From positions 5,602,001-5,666,000 of the forward strand of contig NC_060064.1 in NCBI RefSeq assembly GCF_020283565.1: a DNA stretch of 64,000 bases. Direction: 5' to 3'. Shown here one piece after another: positions 30,601 to 40,889 of this stretch. Source of the DNA: Trifolium pratense (lineage: Eukaryota; Streptophyta; Magnoliopsida; Fabales; Fabaceae). The notes under the pieces were generated by a model. The model saw only the letters and a program-made list of their open reading frames with translations. It was not told where the DNA came from and did no database searches. The number at the start of each line of letters is the position of its first letter. Within the stretch, counting starts at the first letter, position 1. Position numbers and translations under genes: made by a program.

Positions 30601-33256
30601 CATTCTCAAAATCTTTTGGTGTCTCTTCTACCTTGCATGCTTCAAGTTGACGGAGACAAATTTCAATCTCCTTGTCCCATTCATCTTCCAAATCATCAAT
30701 AGAATTAACAATGACTCTTTCTAATGGTAGGGATGGTGTTTCTTCAACTAAGACATCTTCCACCACTTCCTCAATTACATCAACTTTGAAACATTGTGGT
30801 TCATCATCATGGTGTTTCATAGCTTTGAACACATTGAACATGACTTGCTCTCCATGTGTTCTCAACATAAGTTCTCCCATCTCGACATCAATCAATGCTC
30901 TACCGGTAGCTAAAAATGGCCTACCCAATAACAACGGTTCTACCTCGGCATCATCTTCCATATCAAGAATTACAAAATCCGCCGGAAACACAAATTCAGC
31001 AACCCTTACCAATACATCATGAAGTATGCCATATGGATGCACTATTGATCGATCGGCCAAAGAGAGTTGCATCTTTGTAGGTTTAGCAACCGCCCCCGGT
31101 ATCTTCTTCATCATGGACAATGGCATTAAATTGATGCTTGCTCCTAAATCACATAACGCTCGACCGACAGAAATGTTGCCTATAGAACATGGTATAGTAA
31201 AGCTCCCTGGATCTTTCTTCTTTTGAGGAAGCTTCTTTTGGATTATAGCACTACATTCCTCAGTCATATCAACCGTGTCGTCATCAAGAGGTTTCCGCTT
31301 CTTTGTCAAGAGGTCTTTCATAAATTTGGCATAAACCGGCATTTGTTCCAACACTTCTGCAAAAGGAATATTGATTTGGAGATCATGAAGCATCTTCATA
31401 AACTTTTTGAATTGTTGGTGATCATTTGCCTTTGCCTTCTTCTTGCGCGGATATGGCAATTTGGTGTGGATTGAATTTTCTTTTTCTTCCACATCCTTAC
31501 CCTTCTTCTTTTCAACTTTCTTCTCATCACTCTCTTCCTCAATTTCAACTTCATGCTCAACTAGTTGCTCACACTCTTTTTCGACTTCTCCCTCAACATT
31601 ATTTTCAACTTCTCCCTCAACATTATTTTTTTCTTTCTCTTTCTCAACACTTGTCTCACTTTTTTTCTTTGTCACAACTTCCGGTGAAGGAACCACTCTA
31701 CTCCTCAAATTAATAGCCTTGCAACTTTCATGGCCGGGATTATCTTTTGTAGACCCCTCAAAACCATTATTTTGAGTAGCTGCAAATTGTCTTGACAATT
31801 GACCCATTTGATTTTCAAGGTTTTTAATTGAAGCTTCATGATTCTTGTTGGCAATGTCTTGATTGGCTTTCATCTGATCTTGGTTGGCTTTCATCTGATC
31901 TTGGCTCATCTTCATTGCCTCAAAATTTCCTTGAGTCACCTTGATAAATTGAGTAAGAGTATCTTCTAGCTGAGACGGTTTTCTTTGTTGAGAATTCTGT
32001 GAAGATGATTGTTGTTGAGATTGAGAAGACCCTTGATTTCCACCCCAACCAAAATTTGGATGATCTCTCCAACCCGGATTATAAGTGTTAGAGTACGGGT
32101 TGTGATTGGGGTTGCTTCTCTTGAAATTAGCCAAATATTTAGCTTCTTCTGAACCTTCAGGAAAACAGTCACCGTTGGCATGGCCTTGCCCACAAAAATC
32201 ACATTTCACATCTTGAGCTGCCATGACTTGCATTTGTTGATTCGAAGGATTAGTAAAGTGTTTCAACATTGCTGCCATTTGAGTATTCATCAAAGTTGAT
32301 TGAGCTAAAAGAGCGGTTTGAGTATCAAGCTCCAACATGCCTGGCTTCTTCTTTGCACCGCGATCATTTTGAACTCGGTATTCATTTTGAGCCATGGATT
32401 CAATCAACTCTCTAGCTTGAGTTTGATTCTTATTCTTCAAAGACCCACCTGCTGATGCATCCAAGAACATTCTAGTTTGAGCTCTCAACCCTTGAGTGAA
32501 GTGCTGCATCTGGGTATGATTATCAAGCCCATGCTTAGGACATTTCTTCAGATAAAGTTTGAATCTTTCCCATGCATCATATAGAGTTTCAGAATCTCCT
32601 TGTTCAAAGCTTGTTATGTCTTGCCTTCTTTCAAGGTACTTATGAATGGGAAAATACCTATCCATAAACTTCATCTCCAACTCTTGCCAAGTGTTAATAG
32701 TATTCGGTGGTATTGTGTCTAACCAGTCTTTTGCTCTTCCAGTTAAAGAGTACTTAAAGAGCCTCAACCTCTTATCCGATGCGGTTACACCTGGTGGATC
32801 TGTGTAATCACATGCTTCATAGAAATGCTCAAGATGGAGATTTGGGCACTGTGTTTCAGCCCCTGAGTATTGATTTTCTTTAAGGGCGCTGAGCACTGAA
32901 TTCTTGATGTCAAAAGACACGGGATTTCTAGGTTGAAAACCCAGATTGGCTAGCTCTCCGTTGTTTCTTTGGCCATAGTCACCTAACGTCCTTTCAGGCA
33001 CAACTGGTGGAGGCGGTGGTGGATTTCCAGCCATGATGTTAGCTTCGTTGTCCGATGTGTCTGGACTAGAACCCACTTGTTCGCTACTTTCTTGTGCAAC
33101 ACCTGCTAACCGGGCAACCTCTCGGGCTAACCGAACTGCTTTTCTGTTTGCTTTAGCTGTTTTCTCTATTTCAGGATCAAAGACAAGTTCTCTTGCTGCT
33201 TTCCTACCTTGCATAAACAACCAGAAAATACCTTTAGAAGCAACTGCACTACACAA
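27650..33256 (-). CDS. Athila gag-pol polyprotein, 1868 aa
   Basis: One uninterrupted frame. Gag (Retrotrans_gag) at about 170-265 ([17 protein letters not shown]). A zinc knuckle [13 protein letters not shown] near 350 has C-x2-C-x3-H-x4-C spacing, one residue shorter than usual. A charged Glu/Lys-rich linker follows. Aspartic protease with [10 protein letters not shown] near 702. Reverse transcriptase at about 1000-1180 with CIDYRRLN and FMDD in place of the common YVDD. RNase H with [13 protein letters not shown] near 1300. Integrase with an H-H-C-C zinc site at about 1510-1550 and a D,D,E triad in [17 protein letters not shown] and GQVEVSNR. C-terminal SRWSGPFVV resembles the GPY/F module. 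An alternative start [10 protein letters not shown] is at 33214. Confidence 0.95.
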   Translation of the reverse strand: MCSAVASKGIFWLFMQGRKAARELVFDPEIEKTAKANRKAVRLAREVARLAGVAQESSEQVGSSPDTSDNEANIMAGNPPPPPPVVPERTLGDYGQRNNGELANLGFQPRNPVSFDIKNSVLSALKENQYSGAETQCPNLHLEHFYEACDYTDPPGVTASDKRLRLFKYSLTGRAKDWLDTIPPNTINTWQELEMKFMDRYFPIHKYLERRQDITSFEQGDSETLYDAWERFKLYLKKCPKHGLDNHTQMQHFTQGLRAQTRMFLDASAGGSLKNKNQTQARELIESMAQNEYRVQNDRGAKKKPGMLELDTQTALLAQSTLMNTQMAAMLKHFTNPSNQQMQVMAAQDVKCDFCGQGHANGDCFPEGSEEAKYLANFKRSNPNHNPYSNTYNPGWRDHPNFGWGGNQGSSQSQQQSSSQNSQQRKPSQLEDTLTQFIKVTQGNFEAMKMSQDQMKANQDQMKANQDIANKNHEASIKNLENQMGQLSRQFAATQNNGFEGSTKDNPGHESCKAINLRSRVVPSPEVVTKKKSETSVEKEKEKNNVEGEVENNVEGEVEKECEQLVEHEVEIEEESDEKKVEKKKGKDVEEKENSIHTKLPYPRKKKAKANDHQQFKKFMKMLHDLQINIPFAEVLEQMPVYAKFMKDLLTKKRKPLDDDTVDMTEECSAIIQKKLPQKKKDPGSFTIPCSIGNISVGRALCDLGASINLMPLSMMKKIPGAVAKPTKMQLSLADRSIVHPYGILHDVLVRVAEFVFPADFVILDMEDDAEVEPLLLGRPFLATGRALIDVEMGELMLRTHGEQVMFNVFKAMKHHDDEPQCFKVDVIEEVVEDVLVEETPSLPLERVIVNSIDDLEDEWDKEIEICLRQLEACKVEETPKDFENVYAVVEKESVGEDSKVVVPELKELPSHLKYVFLGEDSSQPAIISSELSSLEAEKLVRVLRENKEAMGWSIEDLKGISPGFCMHKIKMEDEYKPVVQPQRRLNPTMKEVVKKEVLKLLKAGMIYPISDSAWVSPVHVVPKKGGMTVVRNEKNELIPTRTVTGWRMCIDYRRLNLATRKDHFPLPFMDQMLERLAGQAYYCFLDGYSGYNQIVVDPADQEKTAFTCPFGVFAYRRMPFGLCNAPATFQRCMLSIFADMMENSIEVFMDDFSVFGKSFDHCLANLNAVLKRCISTNLVLNWEKCHFMVKEGIVLGHKISSKGIQVDQAKIEVIKDLPPPVNVKGVRSFLGHAGFYRRFIKDFSKIAKPLSNLLVKENDFKFDDDCLKAFVVIKEKLVTAPIIITPNWDLPFELMCDASDYAVGAVLGQRHEKFFHAIYYASKVLNENQINYTTTEKELLAIVFALEKFRSYLIGSKVVVFSDHSALKYLLTKGDSKPRLLRWILLLQEFDLEIKDKKGVENVVADHLSRLDNPMVTIKEKCINEDFPDEKLLMISKRPWFADMANFKVGNEIPEEYSYQQKKKFFRDANFYFWDDPYLFKVGQDGVIRRCVDEEEAQSIMWHCHSAPYGGHHSGQRTAAKILQSGFFWPTLFKDCVEFVKRCDNCQRTGNVSKRNEMPLNEMLEVEPFDCWGIDFMGPFPSSKSNLHILVCVDYVTKWVEAIACPANDAHTVVKFIKNNIFTRFGVPRVLISDGGKHFCNKYLDNLLEKYNVKHKVATPYHPQTSGQVEVSNRQLKQILEKTVSSSRKDWSMKLNDALWAYRTAFKTHLGLSPYQLVYGKACHLPVELEHKAYWAVKFLNFDAGLAGEKRLLKLNELEEWRQQAYENAVIYKARTKRYHDKGLVSKEFHKGQQVLLFNSRLQLFPGKLRSRWSGPFVVKEVFPHGAVEIFTPGEEDRSFKVNGQRLKIYKGGEFNRHKVAMLFDDE

Positions 33257-33390
33257 GAATGAAAAAGAAAATAAAATAAAATTTAGAACTAATTTTTATA
33301 TGTTTTTCTTCTTAAAGGAATGCTAAATAAAAATAAAACAATAAAACTACTTAGTATGGTCCAATTGCCTTGTTGATTCAATCAACAATC

Positions 33391-33408
33391 CCCGGCAACG
33401 GCGCCATT
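33391..33408 (-). other. Primer-binding site, tRNA-Asp type
   Basis: Minus strand TGGCGCCGTTGCCGGGG begins two bases inside the 5' LTR and is complementary to the 3' end of plant tRNA-Asp(GUC), the primer typical of Athila/Tat elements. Confidence 0.9.
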
Positions 33409-34538
33409 TGATGAAGTATCAAAGTAAGTATATAATTATCGTATCCACAGGGATTGTTCCGAATCAAATACGAGTAAATTGGATCATATAAAAGTAATTT
33501 GCAATAAAATAAATGGGGGGGAAGTGTTCAGATTTCAGACTTGAGAAAGTAAATGACAAGAAAATAAGGTTTTCTTTCAAGATGCGAAGGCGATTGGACC
33601 TTTTCGGTTCATCTGGTCACTATTGTCTCGGATATCTCATGCGTATTAACAAATTACAAACTTAGTTCCATGATTCGATTAAAATAAATAACTATGTCCA
33701 ATGTCTTGGTACATAGTCCTCTCAATTGATTATCAATCCCTAATGTCTTAGGATGACCTATAATCAATTGAGGTTTGTTCCCTTTAATCCTTGAATTCAC
33801 AATCAACAAACCTATATGTCTAAAGAATAAGTTAATTGTACAATTATCTCTAGGTCAATCAATTCGTTTCTAATGTCTTAGTAAACAAACAATTATAATC
33901 ATCAAACAATTCGCGCCGTTGTATAAAGCATTAAGAACAAGAGATAATAGAATGAAACTAACTTCGTAATTATATTAAAACATCATATGAAATTCATGGT
34001 TCAAGACAATAATAACTAGAATCCCCTAGGATCCAATCATAGAGTTTAGTTACTCATAATCATAGTAATAACAATAATTAGAGTGAAAGAATTCATTACA
34101 ATGAAGAACAAAGAAGAAATTCGTGCTCTGATCTTGATCTCAAAAGTGCCTCTGTCGCCGTCAAAACTGTCTAACCCTAATTCTGAACAGAAAAAGTATA
34201 TATATAGTGTAATCTGCGTACCGGCGCCCCGCGCCAGCCCGTCTGCGCGCCGCGCAGACTGACAGAATCCTCAGGCAATTCTAGCATCGTTTCTGCGCGG
34301 CGCGCCAGCTTGGCAGAATCTACAGACACTTCTAGCAGCTTCTGGGCGCGGCGCGTGATGCTTCCTTGGTCTAGGCGCAGTACACTTCTATTCCTTCACT
34401 TTTTGGCCTCAAATCCTTGTGTTCCGAGCATTCTTGTCATGATTCTTTTCCTCTTTATTCTTGCATAAAAACATACTAAATGCTATCTAGAAATGCCCTA
34501 AAATGTGGTTAAAACATAGTAATGACGTGAAGTCATCA
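33409..34538 (-). repeat. 5' LTR of the Athila element
   Basis: 1130 bp, identical to the 3' LTR. A run TATATATATA at 34197-34206 is the likely TATA box of the minus-strand transcript. GC-rich repeated units (34217-34377) lie directly upstream of it. Confidence 0.95.
34197..34206 (-). promoter_or_regulatory. TATA box of the Athila 5' LTR
   Basis: TATATATATA between ACTTTTTCTG-type leader sequence and the GC-rich units, in the only part of the LTR with such a motif. Confidence 0.55.
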
Positions 34539-35134
34539 GTTGTCTCTTAAGTTTCTTCTGGAAGCTTCTAGTTTCACTCATTTTTCTTGCTGGATTCGCT
34601 GTCCTTATCTTTTTTCTCATCATTCAACCCCATGCCTTCAAGTTCTATGTCAACGAAGCCAATTTAACTAAATTTGACTACACAAACAACACATTGCACT
34701 ATAACATTGTGCTCAATTTTACGGCACGCAACCCAAACAAGGAACTCAATATCTATTATGACAAAGTTGAGGCTCGAGCATTTTATGAAGGGTCGAGGTT
34801 TGCAAATGTTGATGTGATCACACACATGAATTCGTTTCGCCAATATAAGAAAAGTAGTGATTCTATGAGCGGTGTTTTCTTAGGACAACAGTTGTTGATG
34901 CTCAACAATGATCAAGTCTCCGAGTTCAATAAAGATAAAAGTGTTGAAGTTTATGATATCTATGTGAAGCTCTATTTCACGATTAGGTTCAGACTAGGAA
35001 ATGTGATATTAAATGGTATTGATTTCCATCCCAAGGTTAAATGTCACCTTAAAGTTCCTTTGAGTTCAAAGAATACCACTACAACCTTCACTCGGCTGCT
35101 TGTGCCCACCAAGTGCGATGTTGATTTATACTAA

Positions 35135-37097
35135 CGCGCGCCTCTGATTGTGTTCTTGGCATGAATGGATCCTCTCAATTTTGTTTTTCTCAATTTTCCT
35201 TAATTTTCACATCTCAATCATCGATCAACTTCTCTTAATTCATTTTAGATTTAAATATTGTTTTATATTTGTGATCCAATGGCCTATATTCCACATTATT
35301 TCCTCAATTTTTCTTTTCAACTTGAGAGAATCCATTCTCTTTCTTGGCATAGTAGTAGTAATTGGGATTTGCTTCATTTTATGGGTGATATTTGTTACTA
35401 TTATCTATTTTATTCATTTTTTGGGTGTACATTATGATCATATAGCCTTTTATGCAAAAAACGATTATATATTTTGTTTAATACATATTCTCTAAATTGG
35501 TCTGCTGTTATTAATTTAATTTATACCATTAATTTTAATATTTTAACGAAAGTCAAAGTATATACATACAGTACTAATTATTAATAATTAAGCAGGGAAA
35601 ATAAAAAAGAAAGCATACAAAAGTCAATGACATAGAAAGCTAGCAACTAATATATGAAAATGAAAGTGGTTACGAGTACAATATTAACTTTTTAAGTTGG
35701 TTAAGAAATTAATGTAACTGACCTATATTATAAATCAAATATATTTATTCTTCAACGTATTAATTAAAATGTCTAATTTACTTATAAATGTGTTAAAAAA
35801 AAAACACACCTTCTTGAAAATGTACCGAGTATTAATTTAGAATATATTTGTCTAAGTATGAACCATTCCTTTCCAAAAGTCAATCTTATGGTAAAAAAGT
35901 CAACATATTATACTTTTTCTTTTAAGGAACCGTTGAAATAAATCATTAAAAATACTTAAATTTTTATATGCATAAAATCACTTTTCTTTTTTATGTAGGA
36001 AAAGGTTTTTAATTATACTATATTCAGTCGTAGTTATCAGAAAAAGTTTGACCAATACAAATTAATGTATCTATTCAAAATTTAATTTAAACTAAATATT
36101 TTTGTTTTATTAACTTAATTTTTTCTGATATTTATATTCAGAGAGAGAGATACTAATATAAAAGTCGGTGGGCGGTTTGGCATTAATCAATAACCATTGC
36201 CAACTATATATATATTTTTAACTATTTGATGCATTTTACTTGTGTATTTGTATATGTTTAATGAGCTAAATATAATGTGCTACTCCCTTCTGCAGGCCAC
36301 TCCTTGTTAACGTATTTCACTTTCTTTGGGTTGATTTTATGTCAATCAGTTCATAATACTAATAATTTGACAAAATTATTTTAGATAACAATATAGTTGT
36401 CAAAAAACTTAGTAAAAAAAATGACAAAAGTATACTTGTCCTTTTGATTATTTTAGACAACAATATCGTATTTAATATTGTTTTATTTCTTGTTCAAAAA
36501 ATATATTGTTTTATTTCATTTTTGTCCTTTTAATCCATGTGGATATGAAATTTTAAGTTTGGAAACAATCACTATGATATTTTTGCATGAATTATAACAA
36601 TCTTAATAGTTCGGTAACTATTCATCTCTATTTTCACATAGCAATTTTGGAATTTTTTATATGTATTAGTTTAATAGTTACACTTATATACAATATAAGT
36701 ATGAAAAATGACATAAATTTAGTGTTCAAATTAATCTCTTCAATAATATTTTTAATAGCTGTCAACTGAATTATATATACTTATAGAAACACAATTTAGT
36801 AACGTGTAAAATTATAAATTCACCTGTAAGGGAAAAAAAACATAATTTATTTATTTATCAGAATAAGGATATATCAATCATATAAATAATAAACCAAAAA
36901 ATACCCTCTATAGGAGGATAAATACTAATACTACACATAATATAATGAATGAAAATATGAAATGCATAAAATCCCCAAAATAACCCTCTAGAAGTGACTA
37001 TGTCCAAATAGCCAAAATATCTTGCTCCCTACGACTTTATTTATAAACAATAAATACAAATAGAATAAAACAGAGCCGGGTCAAACAGGAAGATCCA
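35135..37097. other. N7 3'UTR and AT-rich spacer
   Basis: TCTTGGCATAGTAGTAGTAA near 35340 matches the 3' regions of N5 and N6, so the N7 3'UTR is kept but carries an insertion of about 170 bp relative to them. The remainder to 37097 is AT-rich without recognised genes; GAGAGAGAGA occurs near 36142. Confidence 0.5.
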
Positions 37098-37781
37098 TCA
37101 ACGATCCCAATCACATTTGGTAGCCTCAAAACCACCACCGGCCGATGAACCTCCGGCAGATTTCAAAGGAATACGCAACTCACATGTAATCTTTGGCTTC
37201 ATCTTCCTTGTCTTAAACGCACCAAATTTAAACCTCACTCTAAGATACATCTTCACAACAATCTCATAAGCACCTGCATCCTTTTCTTTACTCAAATCCA
37301 AACTCTGATCAGCACCAAGAACAATCACTTTCTGACCCTTAAACGAAGGATTCAACAAGTTAGTACTTTTATGTCCCTGATAAAATGGGTCAAGAAAAAC
37401 AGAGTCAACTCTAACATCATGGTACAATGCTCTAGCTTCGATGGAATCATAGTAAATTCCTAGTTTTTTGTTTGGATTACGAATTGTGATGTTTAAAGAG
37501 AGATCATAGTTAAGGTTGTTGTTGTTGTTTGTGTAGTTGAATTGTGTGAGAGTTGCATCTGTGACATGAACTTTGACAACGTTGGGACGAACTATGAGCC
37601 AGAAGAGGAAGACAACGATGCCGACGATTATTATGACGGTGAGGATTAGTTTGAAGATGAGGTTGAAGAGACAGCCACAGCAACAGTCGAAACCGCCGCC
37701 GCGTGATGGACGGTGGTAGGATTTTGGTGGTGGGATTGATGGGCCGTAGTAGGCTCCGTTCAATTGTTGTTTCTCATGCAT
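37098..37781 (-). CDS. N8: divergent NHL10/NHL3-like membrane protein, 227 aa
   Basis: Intact NHL gene on the opposite strand from the array. N-terminus MHEKQQLNGAYYGPSIPPPK, a glycine/cysteine stretch GGGFDCCCGC, membrane helix LILTVIIIVGIVVFLFWLIV and a LEA_2 domain with IRNPNKKLGIYYDSIEARALY, then DPFYQGHKSTNLL and C-terminus FEATKCDWDR. It is clearly different from N1-N7 and closer to the canonical NHL10/NHL3 form (FYQGHKNT-type motif), so it may be the ancestral single-copy member beside which the array expanded. A TATA box lies at 37915-37922. Likely a plasma-membrane protein linked to defence; the specific role is inferred from the family. Confidence 0.93.
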   Translation of the reverse strand: MHEKQQLNGAYYGPSIPPPKSYHRPSRGGGFDCCCGCLFNLIFKLILTVIIIVGIVVFLFWLIVRPNVVKVHVTDATLTQFNYTNNNNNLNYDLSLNITIRNPNKKLGIYYDSIEARALYHDVRVDSVFLDPFYQGHKSTNLLNPSFKGQKVIVLGADQSLDLSKEKDAGAYEIVVKMYLRVRFKFGAFKTRKMKPKITCELRIPLKSAGGSSAGGGFEATKCDWDR

Positions 37782-37914
37782 GGCTATAAAGCAAAGTGGA
37801 GAATGAAATTAAATTAAAGGTATGAAAGAAATAATTAATATATGGAGGAGGAGTTTGTAATAAATTGATCCTCCTAAGTTTTGTGATATGAACAAATGTG
37901 AGAAAAGTTATGTG

Positions 37915-37922
37915 TATATATA
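37915..37922 (-). promoter_or_regulatory. TATA box of N8
   Basis: On the minus strand TCTCTATATATACACATAAC, about 135 bp upstream of the N8 start codon. Confidence 0.6.
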
Positions 37923-38254
37923 GAGAATAGTAGTAATTTTAATAGTATAATAGGAAGGGGAGGTGTGAGATATGTATGAGTATGAATGGAAATGATCCAT
38001 TTGGAGTAGATAGGAAGAGAGGTGACCTGTGGGCGGAAAAACAAGTGAAAAAGCGCGTTTAATAATCTAGTTTACATTATAGATTATACTACTATTTAAC
38101 TAGTTGAGAAAATAATTACGGCAAGAAGCATTAATCTAAGGAAATTGCTTGTGGGTTGGTTAGTTGCAGAGTGGTTCGTAAGTCAAAACGCGCTTGCTTT
38201 TGCAAACGACTTGTCTCATATTACTATTTTTTTATTTATTTTATTTTTACTTAA

Positions 38255-39117
38255 GGTCTCTTTGACAAGCCAAAAAAATTATCTTTTAGCTTTTGTCTTA
38301 TGTCTTATAAGTTAAAAGATCTGTTTGATAATAATATTTTCAGAAAGAGTTTTTAGCTTATTGTACTGACTTTTAGTTTTTTTTCTTTTTTCAGAAGCTA
38401 TTTCAAGTAGCTTCTGAGCTTATAGCTTCTAGCTTTTCATTTTTCTTCCTCTTTTACCCTTGTTATTTTAACTAAAATCCACATTTACCCTTTATAATTT
38501 GTTATCATTAGAATTTAAAACAAAATAAGTAAATACATGTTTTAACGTTGCTTCTTTTAAAATCACATGTATATAATATGTTTTAATGTTGTCTTATTAT
38601 CTATTATCAAATATGAAGGCTAAAACATATTATTATTTTTATCAATTTATAGGTACATACATTACTATAATTTTTTTGAAACAACGTACCTTACTATAAT
38701 TAACCATTATACTATATTGTAAATATATTTTGTTGTTATTTTTTCATAAAACATATCAACTGAAATGAAAATAATGTTTTTTAAAAAAATTCAGCATATA
38801 AAAATTAGTTTAATAATGATATTTGAAAGATTTATTTATTGAATTAATAAACTTAAAATATTGTAAAAAAAATAATAAAATAAACTTAAAATATTGAATT
38901 CTAAATATGTTAAATAGTATTAATTTGATAAAAACATTTATTGAATTAAAGATGTCCTTTTATGTCATTTTACATTTATCAGTCAGTTGAACCGCTAATT
39001 TTATCAAACACTTCGATCAGCTTATCAGCTAGAAGCTATAAGCCATCAATCATCAGTTATCAGTCATAAGCTATCAGCTAGCTTACCAGGCAAAAACTAT
39101 TTTTGCCAAACAGAGCC
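38255..39117. mobile_element. PIF/Harbinger-like element with GGCTCTGTTTGG end, 863 bp
   Basis: Left end GGTCTCTTTGACAAGCC and right end, reversed, GGCTCTGTTTGGCAAAAATA, with TTAA on both sides (38251-38254, 39118-39121). The subterminal regions carry AGCTTATAGCTTCTAGCTT-type units in both orientations. Non-coding and AT-rich. Confidence 0.7.
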
Positions 39118-39930
39118 TTAATTGCAGGTTTGGCTCCCAAATTTTTCAATTGTTCGATTTTGACCCCCTAATTTGAAATGTTCGAATTTAGTCCCCCATT
39201 TTTAATCTCTTTTGCATTTCGTGGTCCCTCTTGACTATTTTGATCAAAACTATGTTGATTTGAATATTCTTTACACATGTTTTAATTGTATTGGTCGGAA
39301 TAAACATGTATTATTTATTTAAGAGAAAATTAAAATTAGGAAGGCAATGTCACGTAAGTCTTATTTTTATTTTGCAGAAAAAATAAAATAAAAAAAATTA
39401 GAAAATACAACAACTCATCGTTTGTCTTTCCCAACTACTTCAATAAAAACAAATTTCACAGATTCAACATCTTCTCATCCCATCTCAGATTCTTCTTCTT
39501 TTTCCCCTCTCATATTAAACAATTTTAACTGGCTGCCTCCAATTTTGTCGGTACAGTTTGAACCCTAATTTCTTCGTGTGTATTGTTTGAAAGTTGTGTA
39601 GCAGAATGTCGAAGAGTTGTGTCAGTTCGTTTCACATTTGCAATAGCTCGTGTGACATGAAAATAAAGAAAACACATTTGGTATGTTGGTATGGTGTTCT
39701 TTCCCCTCGTGTACTGCCTTGGCAATAGAAAACCTAGGAATGTATTGATTTTACCGTTGGTTCAAGTGAAGAAAATTTATTCAAGTCATTGTGGTTCTAA
39801 CTAGTAATGATTTTATGGTTTGTTATTGTAGTTAGGAGTTAAAAAATTGTAGTTATTAATAAAGAAATTGTAGGGGATGGTTAAGCAAAAGTGGGTCTAT
39901 GTAATGTTCAATTTGTTTCAATGAAGAGAC

Positions 39931-40042
39931 AATTTGTGCCGCAAATGATCGGTGGTGACATAGTTGGGATGTCAAGTTTCTACCACTTATATATTTGCAC
40001 TGCACTAACCTTTATATAAAAAAATAAAAAAAAAAAGAAAAA
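39931..40042 (+). mobile_element. Short poly(A) retroposon (SINE or LINE tail), 112 bp
   Basis: Ends in A-rich sequence after TACCACTTATATATTTGCAC...CTTTATAT, which resembles the LINE 3' end at 15080-15120. Flanked by GAAGAGAC on both sides (39923-39930, 40043-40050). Confidence 0.5.
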
Positions 40043-40129
40043 GAAGAGACCAAGTTCTGTTTATCAATTCTTGTTCAATTTGTTTCGATTCTTTTCCATT
40101 GCAATCAATGAATATTAAGAGTCATATAT

Positions 40130-40149
40130 CGCTTATAAAAAAAAAAAAA
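40130..40149 (+). mobile_element. Ultra-short LINE tail insertion, 20 bp
   Basis: CGCTTATA plus about 12 A residues between near-identical 12-bp repeats AGAGTCATATAT (40118-40129) and AGAGCCATATAT (40150-40161). GCTTATA followed by A is the 3' terminus of the LINE at 14474-15131. Confidence 0.55.
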
Positions 40150-40889
40150 AGAGCCATATATCCCAAAATAGCTTGAATAACATTGAATTTGAGTATACTA
40201 AAAATTAAACTGTCAAAAATTTAAGTAAACTAAAATTGAACTATTAAAAAGTGCATAATTTTTCGGAACTGATAGTAAACTTATTTTTAATCGAAGACAA
40301 AAATTTGTGACAATGAAGAATTTGAACATGGTCATTATTGTTTTCTATTTTTAATTTATTTTTTTTTTCAAAAAAAATATTAGTCTGACATGACCTTGCC
40401 TATTTGGCTTCCTAATTGTAATTTTTTTAAATAAATAATACACTTTTATCTTGGCCAATTAAATTAAGACACGTGTAACAAATATCCATATCAGCATATT
40501 TTTTGCCAAAATAGTTAAGAGGAGCTACACAATACAAAATAGGTAAAAGTGGAGAACTAAATTCAAGATTTCAAACTAGATGAGCCAAAATCGAGCAATT
40601 AGAAAACTTGGGGTAAAAATTAAATTTAAGCCATAATTTTTTTTAAAAAAAAAAAACAACACTCATTAGTTCAAAATGGTATAGTATAATATATATATAT
40701 ATATAGCACAACGTACATAAATTCAAAAGTGTTAGAATATAAAATGATAAATTTGTCAACAAACTTACAACATTCAGTTTAATAACACAATAATAAAAAA
40801 ATTAAGCTAGTGTTAACATATAAAAAGACTATTATAATGGAAAAGATTAGGAATAATAAAATAAAAAATAATAGTAACCACATGGTTGG

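Larger units (their letters stand above)
23030..34538 (-). mobile_element. Complete Athila-type Ty3/gypsy retrotransposon, 11,509 bp
   Basis: Two 1130-bp LTRs (23030-24159, 33409-34538) with TGATGA...TCATCA ends. I compared them line by line and found no difference. A perfect 5-bp target duplication GTTGT flanks the element. A tRNA-Asp primer site and a polypurine tract place the 5' LTR on the right. A single open gag-pol of 1868 codons is followed by a 1.4 kb third ORF, the organisation of the Athila/Calypso group. All domains keep their catalytic motifs. It is potentially autonomous and very recent, and lies antisense to N7. Confidence 0.96.
22919..35134 (+). pseudogene. N7: NHL gene split by an 11.5 kb Athila retrotransposon
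   Basis: The 5' part (22919-23029) encodes MADNKQPQLNGGYYGP, a proline/arginine segment and the start of the Cys cluster (RSRSCCCC). The 3' part (34544-35134) resumes with the membrane helix and a full LEA_2 domain ending VPTKCDVDLY. The target duplication GTTGT lies in the (TGT)n run coding for the Cys cluster. Removing the element and one target copy leaves the frame open throughout, so N7 was an intact reading frame until the insertion. No other inactivating mutation is visible in the coding parts, although the TATA box is degraded. The right half alone has an internal ATG at 34694 that would begin inside the LEA_2 domain, without a membrane anchor. Confidence 0.95.
39122..40635. mobile_element. 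Degenerate long-TIR (MULE-like) element
   Basis: The left edge (39125-39190: GCAGGTTTGGCTCCCAAATT ... TTGTTCGATTTTGACCCCC) and the right edge (40570-40632: GAGCCAAAATCGAGCAATTA ... AAATTTAAGCC) are imperfect inverted repeats. The interior has no supportable gene. Two poly(A) retroposon insertions are nested inside. No target duplication was established. Confidence 0.5.

Noticed and set aside
30672..31022. Serine-rich plus-strand frames inside gag-pol
   Set aside because: Antisense shadows of the polyprotein.
34694..35134. Right half of N7 as a separate 146-aa gene
   Set aside because: It is the C-terminal part of N7. It lacks the membrane anchor and promoter, and the internal ATG is fortuitous, although expression from the LTR side cannot be excluded.
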